A stretch of DNA of 64,000 bases from Magnaporthiopsis rhizophila (GCA_003049465.1 PYSS01000102.1:62001-126000); one strand, 5' to 3'. Shown: positions 10,461 to 22,065, numbered from the stretch's first letter. The notes: generated by a model from the sequence alone, not told the origin. Numbers and translations: made by a program.

Positions 10461-12336
10461 TTTGAGGGGACGACGCCGGGGGCCGTGATGGGAAAGGCGG
10501 AGGATGGTCGGGTGCGGCTTGTCTCGCCGGCCGCGATTGATTAAGCTGGGCTGAGCTGGTCGGCCGGCTTTGGTGGGGTTCTGTGTTGCATACTGACGTC
10601 TCGCGCGTGGGGCATTATTCAATGCCTTAAATGTCAGGCCTTAATTCCTCTGCTCTCCACCTTCGACATTCAACGCTTCCGTCTGTCTGTTACTTTTTTT
10701 CGATTCCACTCTTTGCTATGTTGGCCATTTTCTTTGCCTCACCGATTCGCTGTTGGCCCATCTTAGGTGCCAACCTCTTCTCTCTCCTCCAAAATGGCCA
10801 ACACAAGACTGCCGTGACAAGCCGCCATCCTACTCAAGATTCGCCTCGCTCATTGGTGCCTGCGCGTGACTCAATCGTGGCTGACGTGGCTCGGCAGCAC
10901 AAGCCCAATGGGGCAAAAATGGGGCCAAAAAGCAGGGATGGTGGAAAACACAGACACATCTGAGCTTGTGGGGCAGCGTAGCAGAAAGGTCCAGCTGGGG
11001 TTGGCTGCCTGGCGGTCAGGTGACTTGGAGACATTTTCGTGTCGCATCCACTCGCCAGCTCGCCAGCGGGCCCCCTCCTATGCGCTGGCGGTGGTGTGGA
11101 CATGTGGCAAGAGCCTGCCAATTACGCGACTGCGCCCGTCCGTGCCGCGCCATAATCTCCCAGCTGTGTTTCCCCATTCCCGTGCGGCCCTCGGACATGG
11201 TGTGGACGCCACCCAGCATTGCACACGTTCCCGCCCGGGTTCATAAAGGCACCACCGCCCACCCCCCCGACGCGGACCCTGAGCCACCCGCGCTGGCACC
11301 TTCTTCGAACCTCCCTTCAGCTCGACGTGATCCTGACCGGGTTCACCATCGCAAACCGACGTGGGTATCCGTATCCCTGTCAAGCCGCAATCGCCTCCGA
11401 TCTTCCTATCTGCGTGTTTGTTCAAGCAACGTTGTTGGACAGCAACGGGAACAAGCAAAATCGATCGCCCGCAGTTGCGTCATTCGCTGTGGCCCAGGCT
11501 CAGCCCAATTTACCTAGGATGTGAGTGCTGGCGTTTTTTTTTTTTTTTAATCCCGTCACGTTGGCTCCCAAATGGACGCTTTCGGTCGCATTCCTGCTAC
11601 GTTTACTCCATCCCTTATTTGTCTGTTTTGGTTGCTTTGTCCTCGTTTCAATATCCGGCGCCTTTTCTCCCCTTCTGTCACCTTCGACCGACTCCCCCTT
11701 CCACCTTTCAGCTTCTGCTGTGCAGCCCGCTTCTGAAAAAATTGGTATATATTTTTGCTTTTTTTTCACCCCACTCCGGCAAGCGGCGATCCCCATCGGA
11801 TCAAGCCTCAGTCGCAATCCCTCAACTCAGCTCCCAGATCCTGTGTCCGTGCACTCGCCCTGCCCAGCCCTTGTTTGCCCCTCGTCGCGACGGTCCAAGC
11901 GCGTCTCTAACTCAGCACGCAGCCTCATCACATCATCAAATACCACCCATCACAACGCGGCCCTTGCTAGGTTCGGCCTGGGCATCTCCTGGCCGGGATC
12001 CGAGCGCATCGCGGATGCCGTCGATAGAGTTGGTTTTTCGATCTTTAAGCCTTTATTCGTCTTCTTTTTTCGCACCTTCTCGCCGCTGCGCCCCGCGACG
12101 ACCATCCCAACTCTGCCCCAATTAATCGCAACAAACCCACCCCCACCCTCTGCATCATCCAGCGCTCTACGTGCTAGCGCAATCACCCCAGCCAGCAGCA
12201 CTCCCCAGCATCAACAACCCCACGCGCAGCTCCACCTACCCCCGCGTCACCCGCTAACCCAACCCGCAACAACCTCCCCGTCAGATCCATCCTGTCCCAC
12301 AGCAAGCTCTTCGAGCAGGTCCGCGCCATCCTAGAC
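10461..12336. other. Divergent promoter region with a long pyrimidine-rich leader
   Basis: 1.9 kb separates the ARPC3 start from the start of the unknown protein at 12337. From about 11240 to 12330 the plus strand is rich in C and T, with T runs at 11535-11548 and elsewhere, and has no consistent coding frame. This resembles a long 5' leader of a regulated fungal gene. A TATA-like CATAAAG lies at about 11243. Uncertain. Confidence 0.4.
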
Positions 12337-13839
12337 ATGTCGTCGCCTAAACCCAGCCCCAGCCCTCCGGCTGCCCAAGATGCCGCCGTCGCGTCTGCCG
12401 GAGATCGGGATCCGCCCGATCCGGGCTCGGAGCCCCCCCTGTCGCCAGCGTCGCGACGGCGTCCTAGGAGAACGCACATCTGCCCGGAGCCGGGCTCTCT
12501 CTACGACATCATGCACTCGTATTCGGGCGAGAGCCTCTATGCGCTGCCCATCTGCTGGACAGACCTGCACCCCAAGGCACTGGGCGTGCAGTTCAGGGAG
12601 CAATCGCCCACGCGATTCCCGGCGCCGGATCCCCAGCCGTACCCAGGCATGGCCACTCCACCGTCGCCGGAGCCGTCGCCCCTGGCCAAGCAGCTATGCG
12701 CAGAGCTGAGCACCTTTGTGCAGCCAGGCCCGCCCGCCATTGACAAGATCCGTGCCCTGAAGCACCTCTTCACCGCCTTCTTCCCAAACATGCCTTGCAA
12801 GGCCAAAACCTCGGTCGACCTCGACTTCCACTTCGGCACCAAGTTCTACCGCAAGGCCGTCAAGCTCCCCTTGGTCTGGAAGCACACAACCTCGCGGTCC
12901 TACTCGTTCGACTCGGCCGCCACGCGTCCATTGTCGTCGAATTCTCATACCTCATCTCCCAGCGAGCCCGACCTCGACTGCGCCAGCAGGTTTCTCCAGA
13001 ACGCGCCTCTCCTTGCCTACGTAGATCGCGACCACCTTGCCAGCGTGCGCAGGTCTCTATTCCGCATCTCTGTCGGTCCCAAGGACGGCGATTTTGCCAA
13101 CAAGCCCGTCGCCAACCTGCAGCGGCTGCGGGCCAAGGCTCTTGTTCCCAGCAATCCAGACTGCGACGCGCATTTCCTTGCCGCCCTCATCGCAATGGCA
13201 CAGGCCCGCTTCTACAGCAAGAAAACCGGTCGACGAAAGTTCACGCTATCGCAGCAATCTTCCTCAGACACCCCTAGTTCTCTCGAGCCCGATACTGTGA
13301 TGACCGATGTTGAGGTTCGGCTCTTCACCTTTGACGCGGACGCCAAGGACTTTATAGTCTATACCGCCTGGATCGGAGCAGACTTCCTCGAGGGCTTTGC
13401 GCAACCTACCCAGCCTCTCCATCGCGGCTCCAAGGGCACTTCGTCGATGCGCATGTCGTACACCAGGGTTCCCGTCTGGCCGTTTTATGGCCTAAAGGAA
13501 CGGCTGGGGAGGGCGTTGGGTTCCGAGATTACGGGCAAGGAGTTCTCGGCATCTGGCTACGACACCTTCCACACTCCCGAGGAGCTCCCGACCTACCAAG
13601 CAGAGGTAGAGAGGATTCGGGTCGACGAGGAACGCCGTCATCGCGAATACACTGCCTACTGGCGCGAGGAGCAGCGCAAAAAACTGCGCAAGATGATGGC
13701 AGAGCGCTACGACGAAGATGGCAAGAAGCGAAGTCGAGAGTCAAGCCATGGCAGCAGCAGCGACGGGTCGCGGTCACCCTCAACTCCGCCGTCTAAGCGA
13801 CGGCGGGGCATGGGCGCGACCGAGGTTGAGGTATGCTGA
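12337..13839 (+). CDS. Fungal protein of unknown function, 500 aa, single exon
   Basis: One uninterrupted frame from ATG (context GACATGTCG). The N-terminal ~45 residues are Pro/Ser/Ala-rich and look disordered. Residues about 45-420 look folded, with pieces such as ICPEPGSLYDIMHSYSGES, LYALPICWTDLHPKALGVQF, DKIRALKHLFTAFFPNMPCK and VRLFTFDADAKDFIVYTAWI. The last ~80 residues are highly charged (a RRHREYTAYWREEQRKKLRK helix) and end in a Ser/Arg-rich tail with PSKRRRG, a plausible nuclear localisation signal. I do not recognise the family. Codon usage is strongly C/G-ending like its neighbours, which supports a real gene. Confidence 0.85.
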   Translation: MSSPKPSPSPPAAQDAAVASAGDRDPPDPGSEPPLSPASRRRPRRTHICPEPGSLYDIMHSYSGESLYALPICWTDLHPKALGVQFREQSPTRFPAPDPQPYPGMATPPSPEPSPLAKQLCAELSTFVQPGPPAIDKIRALKHLFTAFFPNMPCKAKTSVDLDFHFGTKFYRKAVKLPLVWKHTTSRSYSFDSAATRPLSSNSHTSSPSEPDLDCASRFLQNAPLLAYVDRDHLASVRRSLFRISVGPKDGDFANKPVANLQRLRAKALVPSNPDCDAHFLAALIAMAQARFYSKKTGRRKFTLSQQSSSDTPSSLEPDTVMTDVEVRLFTFDADAKDFIVYTAWIGADFLEGFAQPTQPLHRGSKGTSSMRMSYTRVPVWPFYGLKERLGRALGSEITGKEFSASGYDTFHTPEELPTYQAEVERIRVDEERRHREYTAYWREEQRKKLRKMMAERYDEDGKKRSRESSHGSSSDGSRSPSTPPSKRRRGMGATEVEVC

Positions 13840-14537
13840 TCTGATGATACCCACCTATTCCTTGGTCGTTTGCTGTGTCGCTGCTGCCTGGAAACGAAAG
13901 TGTAGACGCTGGGAACTAAACTCTTTTCTTTTTCTTGCGACTTTCTTCCGAAGCAGACGTCGCAGGCCTACGACTTCACTGCCATATCTCCTCCGCTTGA
14001 CGTTTGCAGCCTGTTCTGAGGGCGCAGGGAGAGAAGGCTTATAGATGGAATGATTTCATGACTGTCTCTCTTTTTGGAGTTAATTTGGCACCCAGCTATG
14101 CATACAGGATCGGCGCCTCAGTGGCATGGTTGGAAGGTTTTGGGATGGGCGGTTTGCTTTCAGCATTTTTCAGCGGCCGGGTTGGCCACGGGTTCTTTTC
14201 AGAAATGTTTTGTGTTATCTAGAATCAGCAATGACCCGGCAAAGGTGAAGTGAAAGAGGGTTTTGGTCGTCCTCGAGAAGCATAGTTTCAGCCATGGCCA
14301 ACAAACTCGGTTGATAGCATTTGTGTTGAACAGACAGCGCACCGGGAAGTTGATGCTCTTTAGCGACGGTAAGCTGCCGTCTTGTTTGAACCTGCCCAGT
14401 CTATATGAATCCATAACTAAGCCAGGGGATGGTATCCAGGTCGATCCCTTTGCGGCTGCAGCGGTAGGATAGGGGAAATGAAAACGCATAGTGGAAAGAT
14501 TGAGAAAAACAGCGACACGGCAGCTAAAGCAGAACAC
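13840..14537. other. Convergent intergenic region
   Basis: Holds the 3' ends of the unknown protein gene (plus) and the CVNH gene (minus). No coding signal is seen. Confidence 0.5.
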
Positions 14538-15204
14538 CTAGCATCTGGTGTGGGGATGGGGACAGTTGGCACCTCCCGGCACCTTCCCCTCGACGCCCGA
14601 GATGCCGTGACAGGCGAGGATGCCGTTGGAGTTGTGGATGAAGTTGTCTGTTGTGGGGGTCGCGCGCGCGTCAGCGAAGAAGCAAGGGGGGATCCGTCGT
14701 CGCCAAAACATACCCAGATCCAACTTGCTGTCCTTGGCGCCGCCGCGCCCGTCGCCGCAGTAGGCCATGAGCACGGTGGTGGTGCCCTCGTCCCAGCGCT
14801 CGTGGCTGCATGATTTGGAGAAGGCGCCGCTGTGGAGGGCGAGGGTGAGGGTTGATGTTAGTGTATATGCTGGGCTTTTGCTTCAGGTTTATACGCGACT
14901 GTGCTGGGGAAAGAAAGGTGAGGGGAGTAACAGAGACAGAAACAGAGAGAAAAAGAGAAACGAACTTGGCCTTGGGCGCGAGCTTGCCGCCGCTGTTGGT
15001 CACGCACCAGTCCAGGTCGATCTCGGTCTCGACGCGGCGGCCGCCGGCGCTCCAGCAGTAGCAGTGCAGGTAGTGCGTGTCGGACAGGGTGCAGTCGTCG
15101 CAGGAGCGGGTGTAGCTCCGCCTCAGGAGGGGCTGTCCTGATGGACGAGGGGAGGCGGTGGCCAGAGCGGCCAGGCACAGGAGCAGGGAGATATTGGGCA
15201 GCAT
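14538..15204 (-). CDS. Secreted cyanovirin-N homology (CVNH) lectin-like protein, 154 aa
   Basis: Exons are 15204-14966, 14829-14714 and 14647-14538. Joins give APKANGAFSKSC and KLDLDNFIHNSNG. A signal peptide (MLPNISLLLCLAALATA) precedes a domain with CDDCTLSDTHYLHCYCWS, ETEIDLDWCVTNSGGKL, VLMAYCGDGRGGAKDSKLDL and DNFIHNSNGILAC. This is the CVNH pattern, in which a repeated L-D-L/N segment precedes each half. CVNH proteins bind high-mannose glycans. The domain is followed by about 25 residues with two more cysteines and stop TAG at 14538. The downstream ATG at 15204 is chosen because it starts the signal peptide. A TATA box lies about 85 bp upstream. Confidence 0.88.
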
Positions 15205-15286
15205 GGTCAAGGCTTGGCGTTGAACTCGATGGGGATTTACACCAAGCTCCATCACGGACGATTTCCAATTCGGAGCATCGAGGTAT

Positions 15287-15297
15287 TTATATATAGC
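15287..15297 (-). promoter_or_regulatory. TATA box of the CVNH gene
   Basis: The minus strand reads TATATATAAAT about 85 bp upstream of the CVNH start codon, a normal distance for a strong fungal core promoter. Confidence 0.55.
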
Positions 15298-16887
15298 TAA
15301 TCTTTTCTCTTAATTAGAAAACACGAGGTCCCCTTCCCTCTCTCTCTCTCTCTCGCCGCGCCTATTCCATGGTTCCGTGACGGAAATCCAACCGAGGAGG
15401 GTGTGCTGTTCTCCATACATAGGCCCGAGGTCCTGGCTCTAGCAAGCGAGCTGAAGGGCATTCTGCCGGAGGTGCTAGCTATTTTTATCGCAAATGCAGG
15501 TGGCTCCTGGTTTATTCTGGTTTGATCCGTTTTACCCGCGGCAGACCTGATTCTCGGAACGATAAGGGGGTTGTTGGGGCGCCCGGGCTGATTAGACCGG
15601 AAGATGGAAAGCTCGGTGGTCCTTCGCCGGGATGGGCCTGCCTTAATCAAGCTTCCGTATTGACGCAGCCTGGGAAGGTCACATTGGACCACGACTGATC
15701 TTGACAAGCATTTCAGCTCCATCGAGACCTGCTGCATTTGGTTCCCGGTGCCGAGGTGCCCCCGCCCTCATCCAAGGTGAACATGTAGAGCGACGTGCAA
15801 TTAATTCTTTTGCAGCCCGCAGATAATCGAACTCATGGCCAAAAGGAGACGCTGTGGGAACTTCTAGCCCCGAGCCCGAATTCCCCCGGATTATCCACCT
15901 CCACGTAGACAACTACGCCACAAGAGCAGGGACGATGGCAGGCGATCAGTCGCCCTTCACATCGCTCGGCGCTTCCGGGGACAGGTCCGGCTGCTGAAGC
16001 TCAAGCCGGACCCCGCAAATCTCGCCGCAACGCTGGGGACCGTGTCGCTCGACGGCAGCCCGGCGCCGTCCGAGGCGCAGACCCGGACCGTCAACGCGCT
16101 GCAGGGCCGGGAGCGGTGATCAGGAATCTGGGTGCTGCAAAGTGATGCCTTTTTGGTTTTTTCTCTAACGACCTGGGTGCCTGGTAGGGAAAATTGCCGA
16201 AATGCATCTCCCGCTCGTAGAGGTCGCGCCGCTCCGGTGCGCACGTAGCCCCCCCCGCGGGGGGGTTGGGCAATGGACGCAAGGCATGGCGAGGTGTTGT
16301 GGAGGACGCTGACGCATGATTGGACGTGAAATGGGAGCAGGGCCAGGGTCTCCCAGGGTTTGGGCGGTGTTTTTGACGTGTGGCTTGGCCGGACTTCTAC
16401 AGGCCGCGATGATGCGGACTGCTGCGCGTCAGCCGTTGCCACGGCCGGTCGTTTATAGTTACGGAAAAGGGGGCACAGCGGGACGGCTGTCATTGTGACT
16501 CCTTGGTGGTGGAGGGACGGGCCCGTCCCTTTTGCGGTTCAAGAAACTAAAAGACGTGTCCCGGGAGGAGAGGGACGACAACAGCCCGGAAACGTGCCGT
16601 GCGAGCTTGTGGGCGATGCGTTTGCGCTGGGCACTATGGAGGGTCAGGTCGTGCCCGAGGCTCGCGTCGATGATACTCGGGCGGGTGTTTGCTCTCACTC
16701 GAGCGTTCATGCATCTGGTCGTTATGTAATTCTTATACAAATTACGTAAAGAGATAATGCGATATGTACAACAAGGGTCCCCAATATTCCGAATCGTCCA
16801 TGTATTTTAATGCTTAAATTTTAACAAACTTGGTATCATGGGAGCAAGAGGTACAAAAGAAGAAAAAAAAAAATCCCGATTTCATTT
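15298..16887. other. Intergenic, with a short open stretch
   Basis: No full gene is seen. A plus-strand open stretch at about 15932-16119 has C/G-ending codons and reads VALHIARRFRGQVRLL then KLKPDPANLAATLGTVSLDG to a TGA. It has no start codon or partner exon that I can find and may be a gene fragment. A CT repeat lies at 15338-15353. The rest shows nothing. Confidence 0.35.
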
Positions 16888-18525
16888 TTATACAAACATA
16901 GCAGCAAGAGCCAAAAAGACGCCGACAAGGCTAGTGGCGGCCGCCGGTTGCCAGACGGACCCGGCACCGGCGGCGATGGGCGTCCTGGTGGTGTCTGCAG
17001 GCGGCCTCGGGGTCGTGGCCGAAATGGAGCCGTTGGAGCCTCCTCCTCCGACGGCGGGCATAGAGCCGCCGTAGGGCGGCCTGCTGGGCGGGGTGCCGGC
17101 GGCGACCAGGAGCGTGGTGGGCGCGGCGGTGTCGGTGGGCTTGCCGGCCGTGGCGGTGGCGGTGCCCAGGACCTCGGAGGGCACGATGCGGCTCGGCATG
17201 GACGACTTGGGGCCCGAGCCGGACGAAGAGCGGGGTGGGGCGACGATCAGGACGGTAGAGGACGACGACGACGGTGAAGAGGTGATGGGAGCAGCAGGGG
17301 GAGCGCTAGGAGCAGGGGGAGCGCTAGGAGCAGGGGGAGCGCTAGGAGCAGGGGGAGCGCTAGGAGCAGGGGGAGCGCTAGGAGCAGGGGGAGCGCTAGG
17401 CGCAGGCGCAGGCGCAGGAGCGACGGCCTTGGCGTTGAGCCAGGTGTCGACGAGGCACTGCTTCGTGATGGCGTTGTCGACGAGGTTGTTGCCGTTCTTG
17501 TTGGGCGTCATGCTGAGGACGTACGAGGTGGGGAAGGAGCCGGCTGACCAGCCAACGAGGCCAACGAAGACGTCTGAGTTCTCGTTGATGAGGGTGTTCT
17601 GGGCGCAAAAGGCGGTCATGCAGCTAGCGTCGAGCGAGGCGCCCGTCTCGGACACGAGGCCCTTGCGGCCGACCCTGCGCAGGTAGGCAGCCACCTCGGC
17701 GAAGGCACCGCGGTTGTCGGTGGTGCACTCCTTGTGGGTGCCCGAGTTGTCGACGTCGAGGTACTTGTGGATGTCGAGCAGCAGGCCGTCGGTGGTGCCG
17801 TCCGGGTTGCGGACGGCCATGAGGGCGTCGGCGCTGCCGCTCGAGACCAGGGTGGCGGCGCTGTCGAAGTTGGTGCCGGGCAGCAGGATCATCTGCTTGG
17901 TGGCACCGGCCTGGCGGATGGCCGTGACGGCCGCCTGGCAGGTCCGGGCCCAGGCGGCCACGTCGAGGTCGTGCGGCTCGTTCATGAGCTCGAACACGAC
18001 CTTCTCGTTGGCCGCGTACTTGGTCGCCAGCTGGCGCCACAGGCCGGCGAAGTCGCTGTCCGAAGGGCCGCCCTGGCCAATGATCTTGCCGTTCCACCGG
18101 GCAAAGTTGTGGATGTCGATCATGCAGTACGCGCCCGTGACCAGGCAGGCCTGCATCACCTGGTCGTAGCGACCCAAGTTCTTGGCGTCCAGAGCGGCAC
18201 CGGGCTGGTTGTTGGCGAGGAACTGCCACGAGACGGGCAGCCTGAACATGTTCATGCCGTCGTCCTTGACAAAGTGCTTCATCTGGCCCTGGCCGTCACC
18301 GCCGCCCAGCGAGCTCAGGGGCAGCTGGACCTGGCCGAGAGGGCAGTTGCCGTCTATGGTGCAGCCAAAGTCACCGCCCGCGATGGACACACCCTAGCAA
18401 TGGCTGTTTAGTTTTCCAGAACTGCCTGCAAGCGGCGGGACGGCTGCTATACTTACAAGAAACTGAACCTTGGCCTGGACCACAACGGCGGTGAGGCCGA
18501 GGATGGCTAGTGGTGTGGAAAACAT
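16888..18525 (-). CDS. GH5 endoglucanase with repeat linker and probable GPI anchor, 524 aa
   Basis: Exon 1 (18525-18457) encodes the signal peptide MFSTPLAILGLTAVVVQA and KVQFL. The GTAAGT..CTAG intron joins to exon 2 (18393-16888) as KVQFLGVSIAGGDFG, the classic GH5 subfamily 5 start. Motifs are FRLPVSWQFL, YCMIDIHNFARWNG, FELMNEPHD (acid/base Glu about residue 162) and GLVSETGAS (nucleophile Glu about 272). It should cut beta-1,4-glucan outside the cell. A PAPSAPP-type linker from an 18-bp tandem repeat follows. The protein then ends in a Ser/Thr/Pro-rich stretch and a hydrophobic tail (SLVGVFLALAAMFV) typical of GPI anchoring. No cellulose-binding module is present. Confidence 0.92.
17291..17420. 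repeat. 18-bp tandem repeat in the GH5 linker
   Basis: About six near-perfect copies of the unit AGCAGGGGGAGCGCTAGG, followed by a run of GCAGGC units. Read on the minus strand it encodes repeated Ala-Pro-Ser-Ala-Pro-Pro. In-frame unit length allows linker growth or shrinkage without breaking the gene. Confidence 0.9.
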
Positions 18526-19354
18526 GGTTGGAAGATATGGGATGAAGGATTCGTAGGGATAACAAGCTCTCAAGCCGAGAAGAGGGGGTTTTGACGATAC
18601 AAAAGTCGTTTGCTAGACGGTACAAACGAAGGGGTATCACACTACGGCTCGGGTACGGGTACGGGATGTTGGAAGTGACGAGATCGGGCGGTCAAACGAG
18701 TGAAAAGCAAAAAAAAAAAAAAAAAAAAAAAACGAGATCATCAACTTCAAAAATGATAAGCTTTAGCGAAAGTGAGCGGCCCAGGCCAGCTTAACGAAGG
18801 GAACAAAGAGTTGGGTGTAGAAGCGAAGAGGACGAAGGAAAAGAGAGAAGAGATATGATCGATCAGCACAACATCGAACCGACAACCGCCACGAGGGAAG
18901 CTTGGAGAAGGAAGAGGACTTCTGCGAAAAAAGTCCGCGAACCTCAAAAAGAACCTCTAGCTAGCGATTTGGGGACGTGGGCGACATCTAGCTGGGCGTC
19001 GTGGGCATTTTGAGGTAGGGCCAAGCGAGGAAGCAGGGGGTTACCGCAACCCCCCGCCTCGCCGATCCATGCCAGTTGGTCGTTCAAAGAAAGGGGCTCG
19101 CTCGCTCGATGGGCAAGGCCGCACATTGGGGGCGGCGCGCGTGGCGACAGAAAGGTGGACGGCATTGATGGCCCGGCCAGCGGGTGCCGAAGCTAGGGGC
19201 CAACAGCCGACGACGGGCTGCCATTGGGCGGGCGCTAAAGTGGGCTTTATTTTTTCTACCCGGTTCAATGTTCGCCAGCCAAACAGCGGCCTTGGCTGCC
19301 CCCTGGCCTGCTGGAGGGGTCAGACACGGGCCGTTTCAGATTTACCCCCCACCT

Positions 19355-19391
<37 letters not shown>

Positions 19392-20098
19392 CCCAGGCCC
19401 ACCGCGGGATGGAGGCTCTTTTTGGGTCTGACACTTGCCTGCGGGTGCCACGCAAAAGGGCAGCAAACGGTCGCAGTGTTATTGCATCGAGATGCGGTAG
19501 ATGCTGTGTGGCTGTCTACTCGTCCGTCACTCGAATGTGTCGTGTTGACTGCATGACCCGCGTCGACTGATTGATATGCCGCCGAGGCGCCATCACACGC
19601 AGCTGGGCAAGCATGTCTCGGCAGGCAAAACATTCGAGGCGGCTCGCGCATGCAGGCATTCTCCATGGTATTTCCCCAACGGTCGCCCGTGCCAACCGGG
19701 GCGAAGCCGTGCTGCCCTGCCGTGCCCTACCCTGCGCCACTAAGCATGAATGTGCCGGACAGGGTCCCGGCCTCGGTGGTGTTCGCCTTGTCAGCCCTCT
19801 GATCTGCGTGAGCAGGCAGACGTCATCTGTCATGTCCCATCGGCGGGAGGCGGCTGTTAGCAGGGAGCCGCCCGTCAGCCGAGATCCCAAAATAGCGACA
19901 GGCCAGATGGCGGCGGGGAGGAAGAAGATCACAGGGAGGCGTGGATACCACTCCATTATATCATTGAAATCAGCACACAAGCATGAAGTTGGGGATCTCT
20001 ATCCTGTCTACGAAACTCCATATAAAAAAACAGGTCCGAAATTGAACACAAAAAAGGGCGCATTTTATCCAGAATGCCACTCTCCACCCCCCTTACTC
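18526..20098. other. Intergenic, upstream of the GH5 gene and downstream of the GH47 gene
   Basis: 1.57 kb with no gene-like frame. Holds an A24 run at 18709-18732 and a T35 run at 19357-19391. The first few hundred bases are the GH5 promoter on the minus strand. Confidence 0.45.
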
Positions 20099-22065
20099 TT
20101 ACAACGCCACCGTCCTCTTTGGCCTCCGCAGCGGGTGCGCCTCCGTGTTGAGCACCCACTCGTCCAGGCTGATGACGTCTGGCTTGGAGAAGATGAGATA
20201 AAAGTACTTGAGCGTCTCGCCAAGCCAGAAGCTCTGTCCACCGGGACGCAGGATTAGTCTGGGTGGCCAGAGACAGCAGATAGCGGAGAGTAAAAACTTA
20301 CCTCCATAGAGTCGACCTTGTTGGTCTGGCCCGTGACCGTGACGTCGTCGATGGCCGAGTTGGCCAGGTGCGTCGACGTGGCGACCTGGATGTCCAAAAA
20401 CATCTGCCACGCCATCTCCCGCAGCTCCTCCTTGCCCGTGACGCGGTACAGCACAAACAGGCTTTCTATCGCCTCAGGCCGGAGAATGTAGCGCGCGTCG
20501 CGCACGTCCGTGAATCCCCTGGGAATCGTGCGCTTCGCCTTGCCCTCGGCCACCTCCTGGCCCGAGCTGCCGCCCCACGCCTTGACCTGGCTCTTCCACG
20601 CCTCCTCGTCCCACGCGCATGGCTCGCTAGGCGCAGCAGTAGAGGCCTTCGGACATGCCGCCAGGCCAAAGATCTCGGGCAGCAGGCCCGTCGGGAAGCT
20701 CTTGTAGCCCCAGGCGCAGCCGCGCGCCAGCTTCTCGCCGATGGCGACATGGTGCGGCTCGTCCAAGAGGCGGCCGCCCAACGCGAACATGCCGCCGGCG
20801 AAGCAGGACAGGTGCTGACTATCTTGCGAGGACTGGGGCGGCTCGTCGTCGCGGCCCGCCGTCGCCGACACAGCAAACAGAATATCCGGTATCTCAGATG
20901 CGCCCTTTTTCTTGCTGCTGCTGCTGCTGCTGCTGCCGGCGCCATCGCTGCCGGTCGGGGGAACCATGGGCCGGAATAGGAGGTACTTCTCGACCACAGC
21001 CATGGCGGTGCGGTACATGGCTTCGTACTTTGGGTCGGCGCCCGCGAGTAGTGCGTGCATCTTGGGCAGATACTCGAACATGGAGTCGGCGAGGGCGCCG
21101 AGCGTGAACTCGGTGTAGTGCTGCGGCATGACGTCCTCGTCCTCGTCGCCACCGCGGAAGTTCATGATCGTGGGCCATATGCCCGGCATGCGCGTGTGGT
21201 TCTGCGTGCGCTCCAGATACCGCGAGATGGTATCTACGGCGTCATAGTACTTGTGGTCGCCCGTCAGCTGCGCCAGCCGCGTGAACTCGAGGCTCAGCGA
21301 CGCCGGCGACGCGCTGGGGGTGTCGACGCCCGCGAACTGGTTCCCCTGGCGCGCGTCCTCAAAATCGAACCAAAAGCCCGGGATGCGGTTGGGCGTGTCA
21401 AAGGCCGCGTACAGCAGGTCGCCCAGCTCGCGGGCTTTTAGGAGGAGCGCCTTCTCGCCGCTCAGGTCGTGGGCGGACAGCAGGCCTCCCAGGAAGCGGA
21501 TGGTGGTCTCGAAGACGTTGAGGCTCGTGCTCGACGTGGCCGAGAAGTCGATGCGGCAGGCCTCGCGCACGGCGTCTATGAACTCGGAGCGCAGGCCGGC
21601 GATCCAGAGCGTGTCGAGCGAGTCGACCAGCGTAGCGCCGTAGCCGCCAAAGGTGTCGCGGCCGCCACCCTCGACCGGCCGGAGCTCGTCGAGGCCCCAG
21701 GCCTCCTTCACGTAGCCGTCCCAGCTCTTCTTGATGGCGGCCCGCACCGCCGTTAGGCGCGCCTCAGCCATCTCGACGTGCAGGGGGACCACCTTGTCGC
21801 CCGCGAAGTCGTGCTGCACCCGCGGCACGGGGCGCTGCCTGTCTGCCGGCGGGAGGCGCACCATCTTGGCCGCCGGGCGAGGGTGGTGGTGTTCAAAGAA
21901 GGCCCAGTCGTAGCTGGACGGCACAAACTCGATCGGGCCAAACTTCCTCAGGGGGATGCGGAAGCGCCGCACCGGATTGTCGCTGAAGGGGCTGTACCGG
22001 TACAAGACGAACACGAAGACGGCGGCCAGCACGATGATGCGAGCCAGGCCGCGTCGCCGTGCCAT
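20099..22065 (-). CDS. GH47 class I alpha-1,2-mannosidase, type II membrane protein, 632 aa
   Basis: Exon 1 is 22065-20302 and exon 2 is 20233-20099. The GTAAGT..ACAG intron joins VDSME to SFWLGETLKYFYLIFS. Residues about 7-24 (LARIIVLAAVFVFVLYRY) are a signal anchor, so it should sit in the ER or Golgi membrane and trim mannose from N-glycans. Family motifs are GYGATLVDSLDTLWIAGL, FETTIRFLGGLLSAHDL, YILRPEAIESLFVLYRVTG and LDEWVLNTEAHPL. Exon 1 also has a Ser run (GAGSSSSSSSKKKG) from a CTG repeat, in a loop position. An upstream in-frame start at about 22116 is possible, but ATG 22065 sits directly before the positively charged MARRRG anchor start. Confidence 0.93.
20917..20937. repeat. CTG trinucleotide repeat encoding polyserine in the GH47 gene
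   Basis: CTGCTGCTG.. on the plus strand gives a run of seven serines on the minus strand within the mannosidase. Confidence 0.8.

Noticed and set aside
15932..16119. Plus-strand open stretch reading like a protein end.
   Set aside because: Isolated, with no start codon or splice acceptor that links to another exon.
17734..18411. 225-codon plus-strand frame over the GH5 gene.
   Set aside because: Shadow frame of the endoglucanase with no family resemblance.
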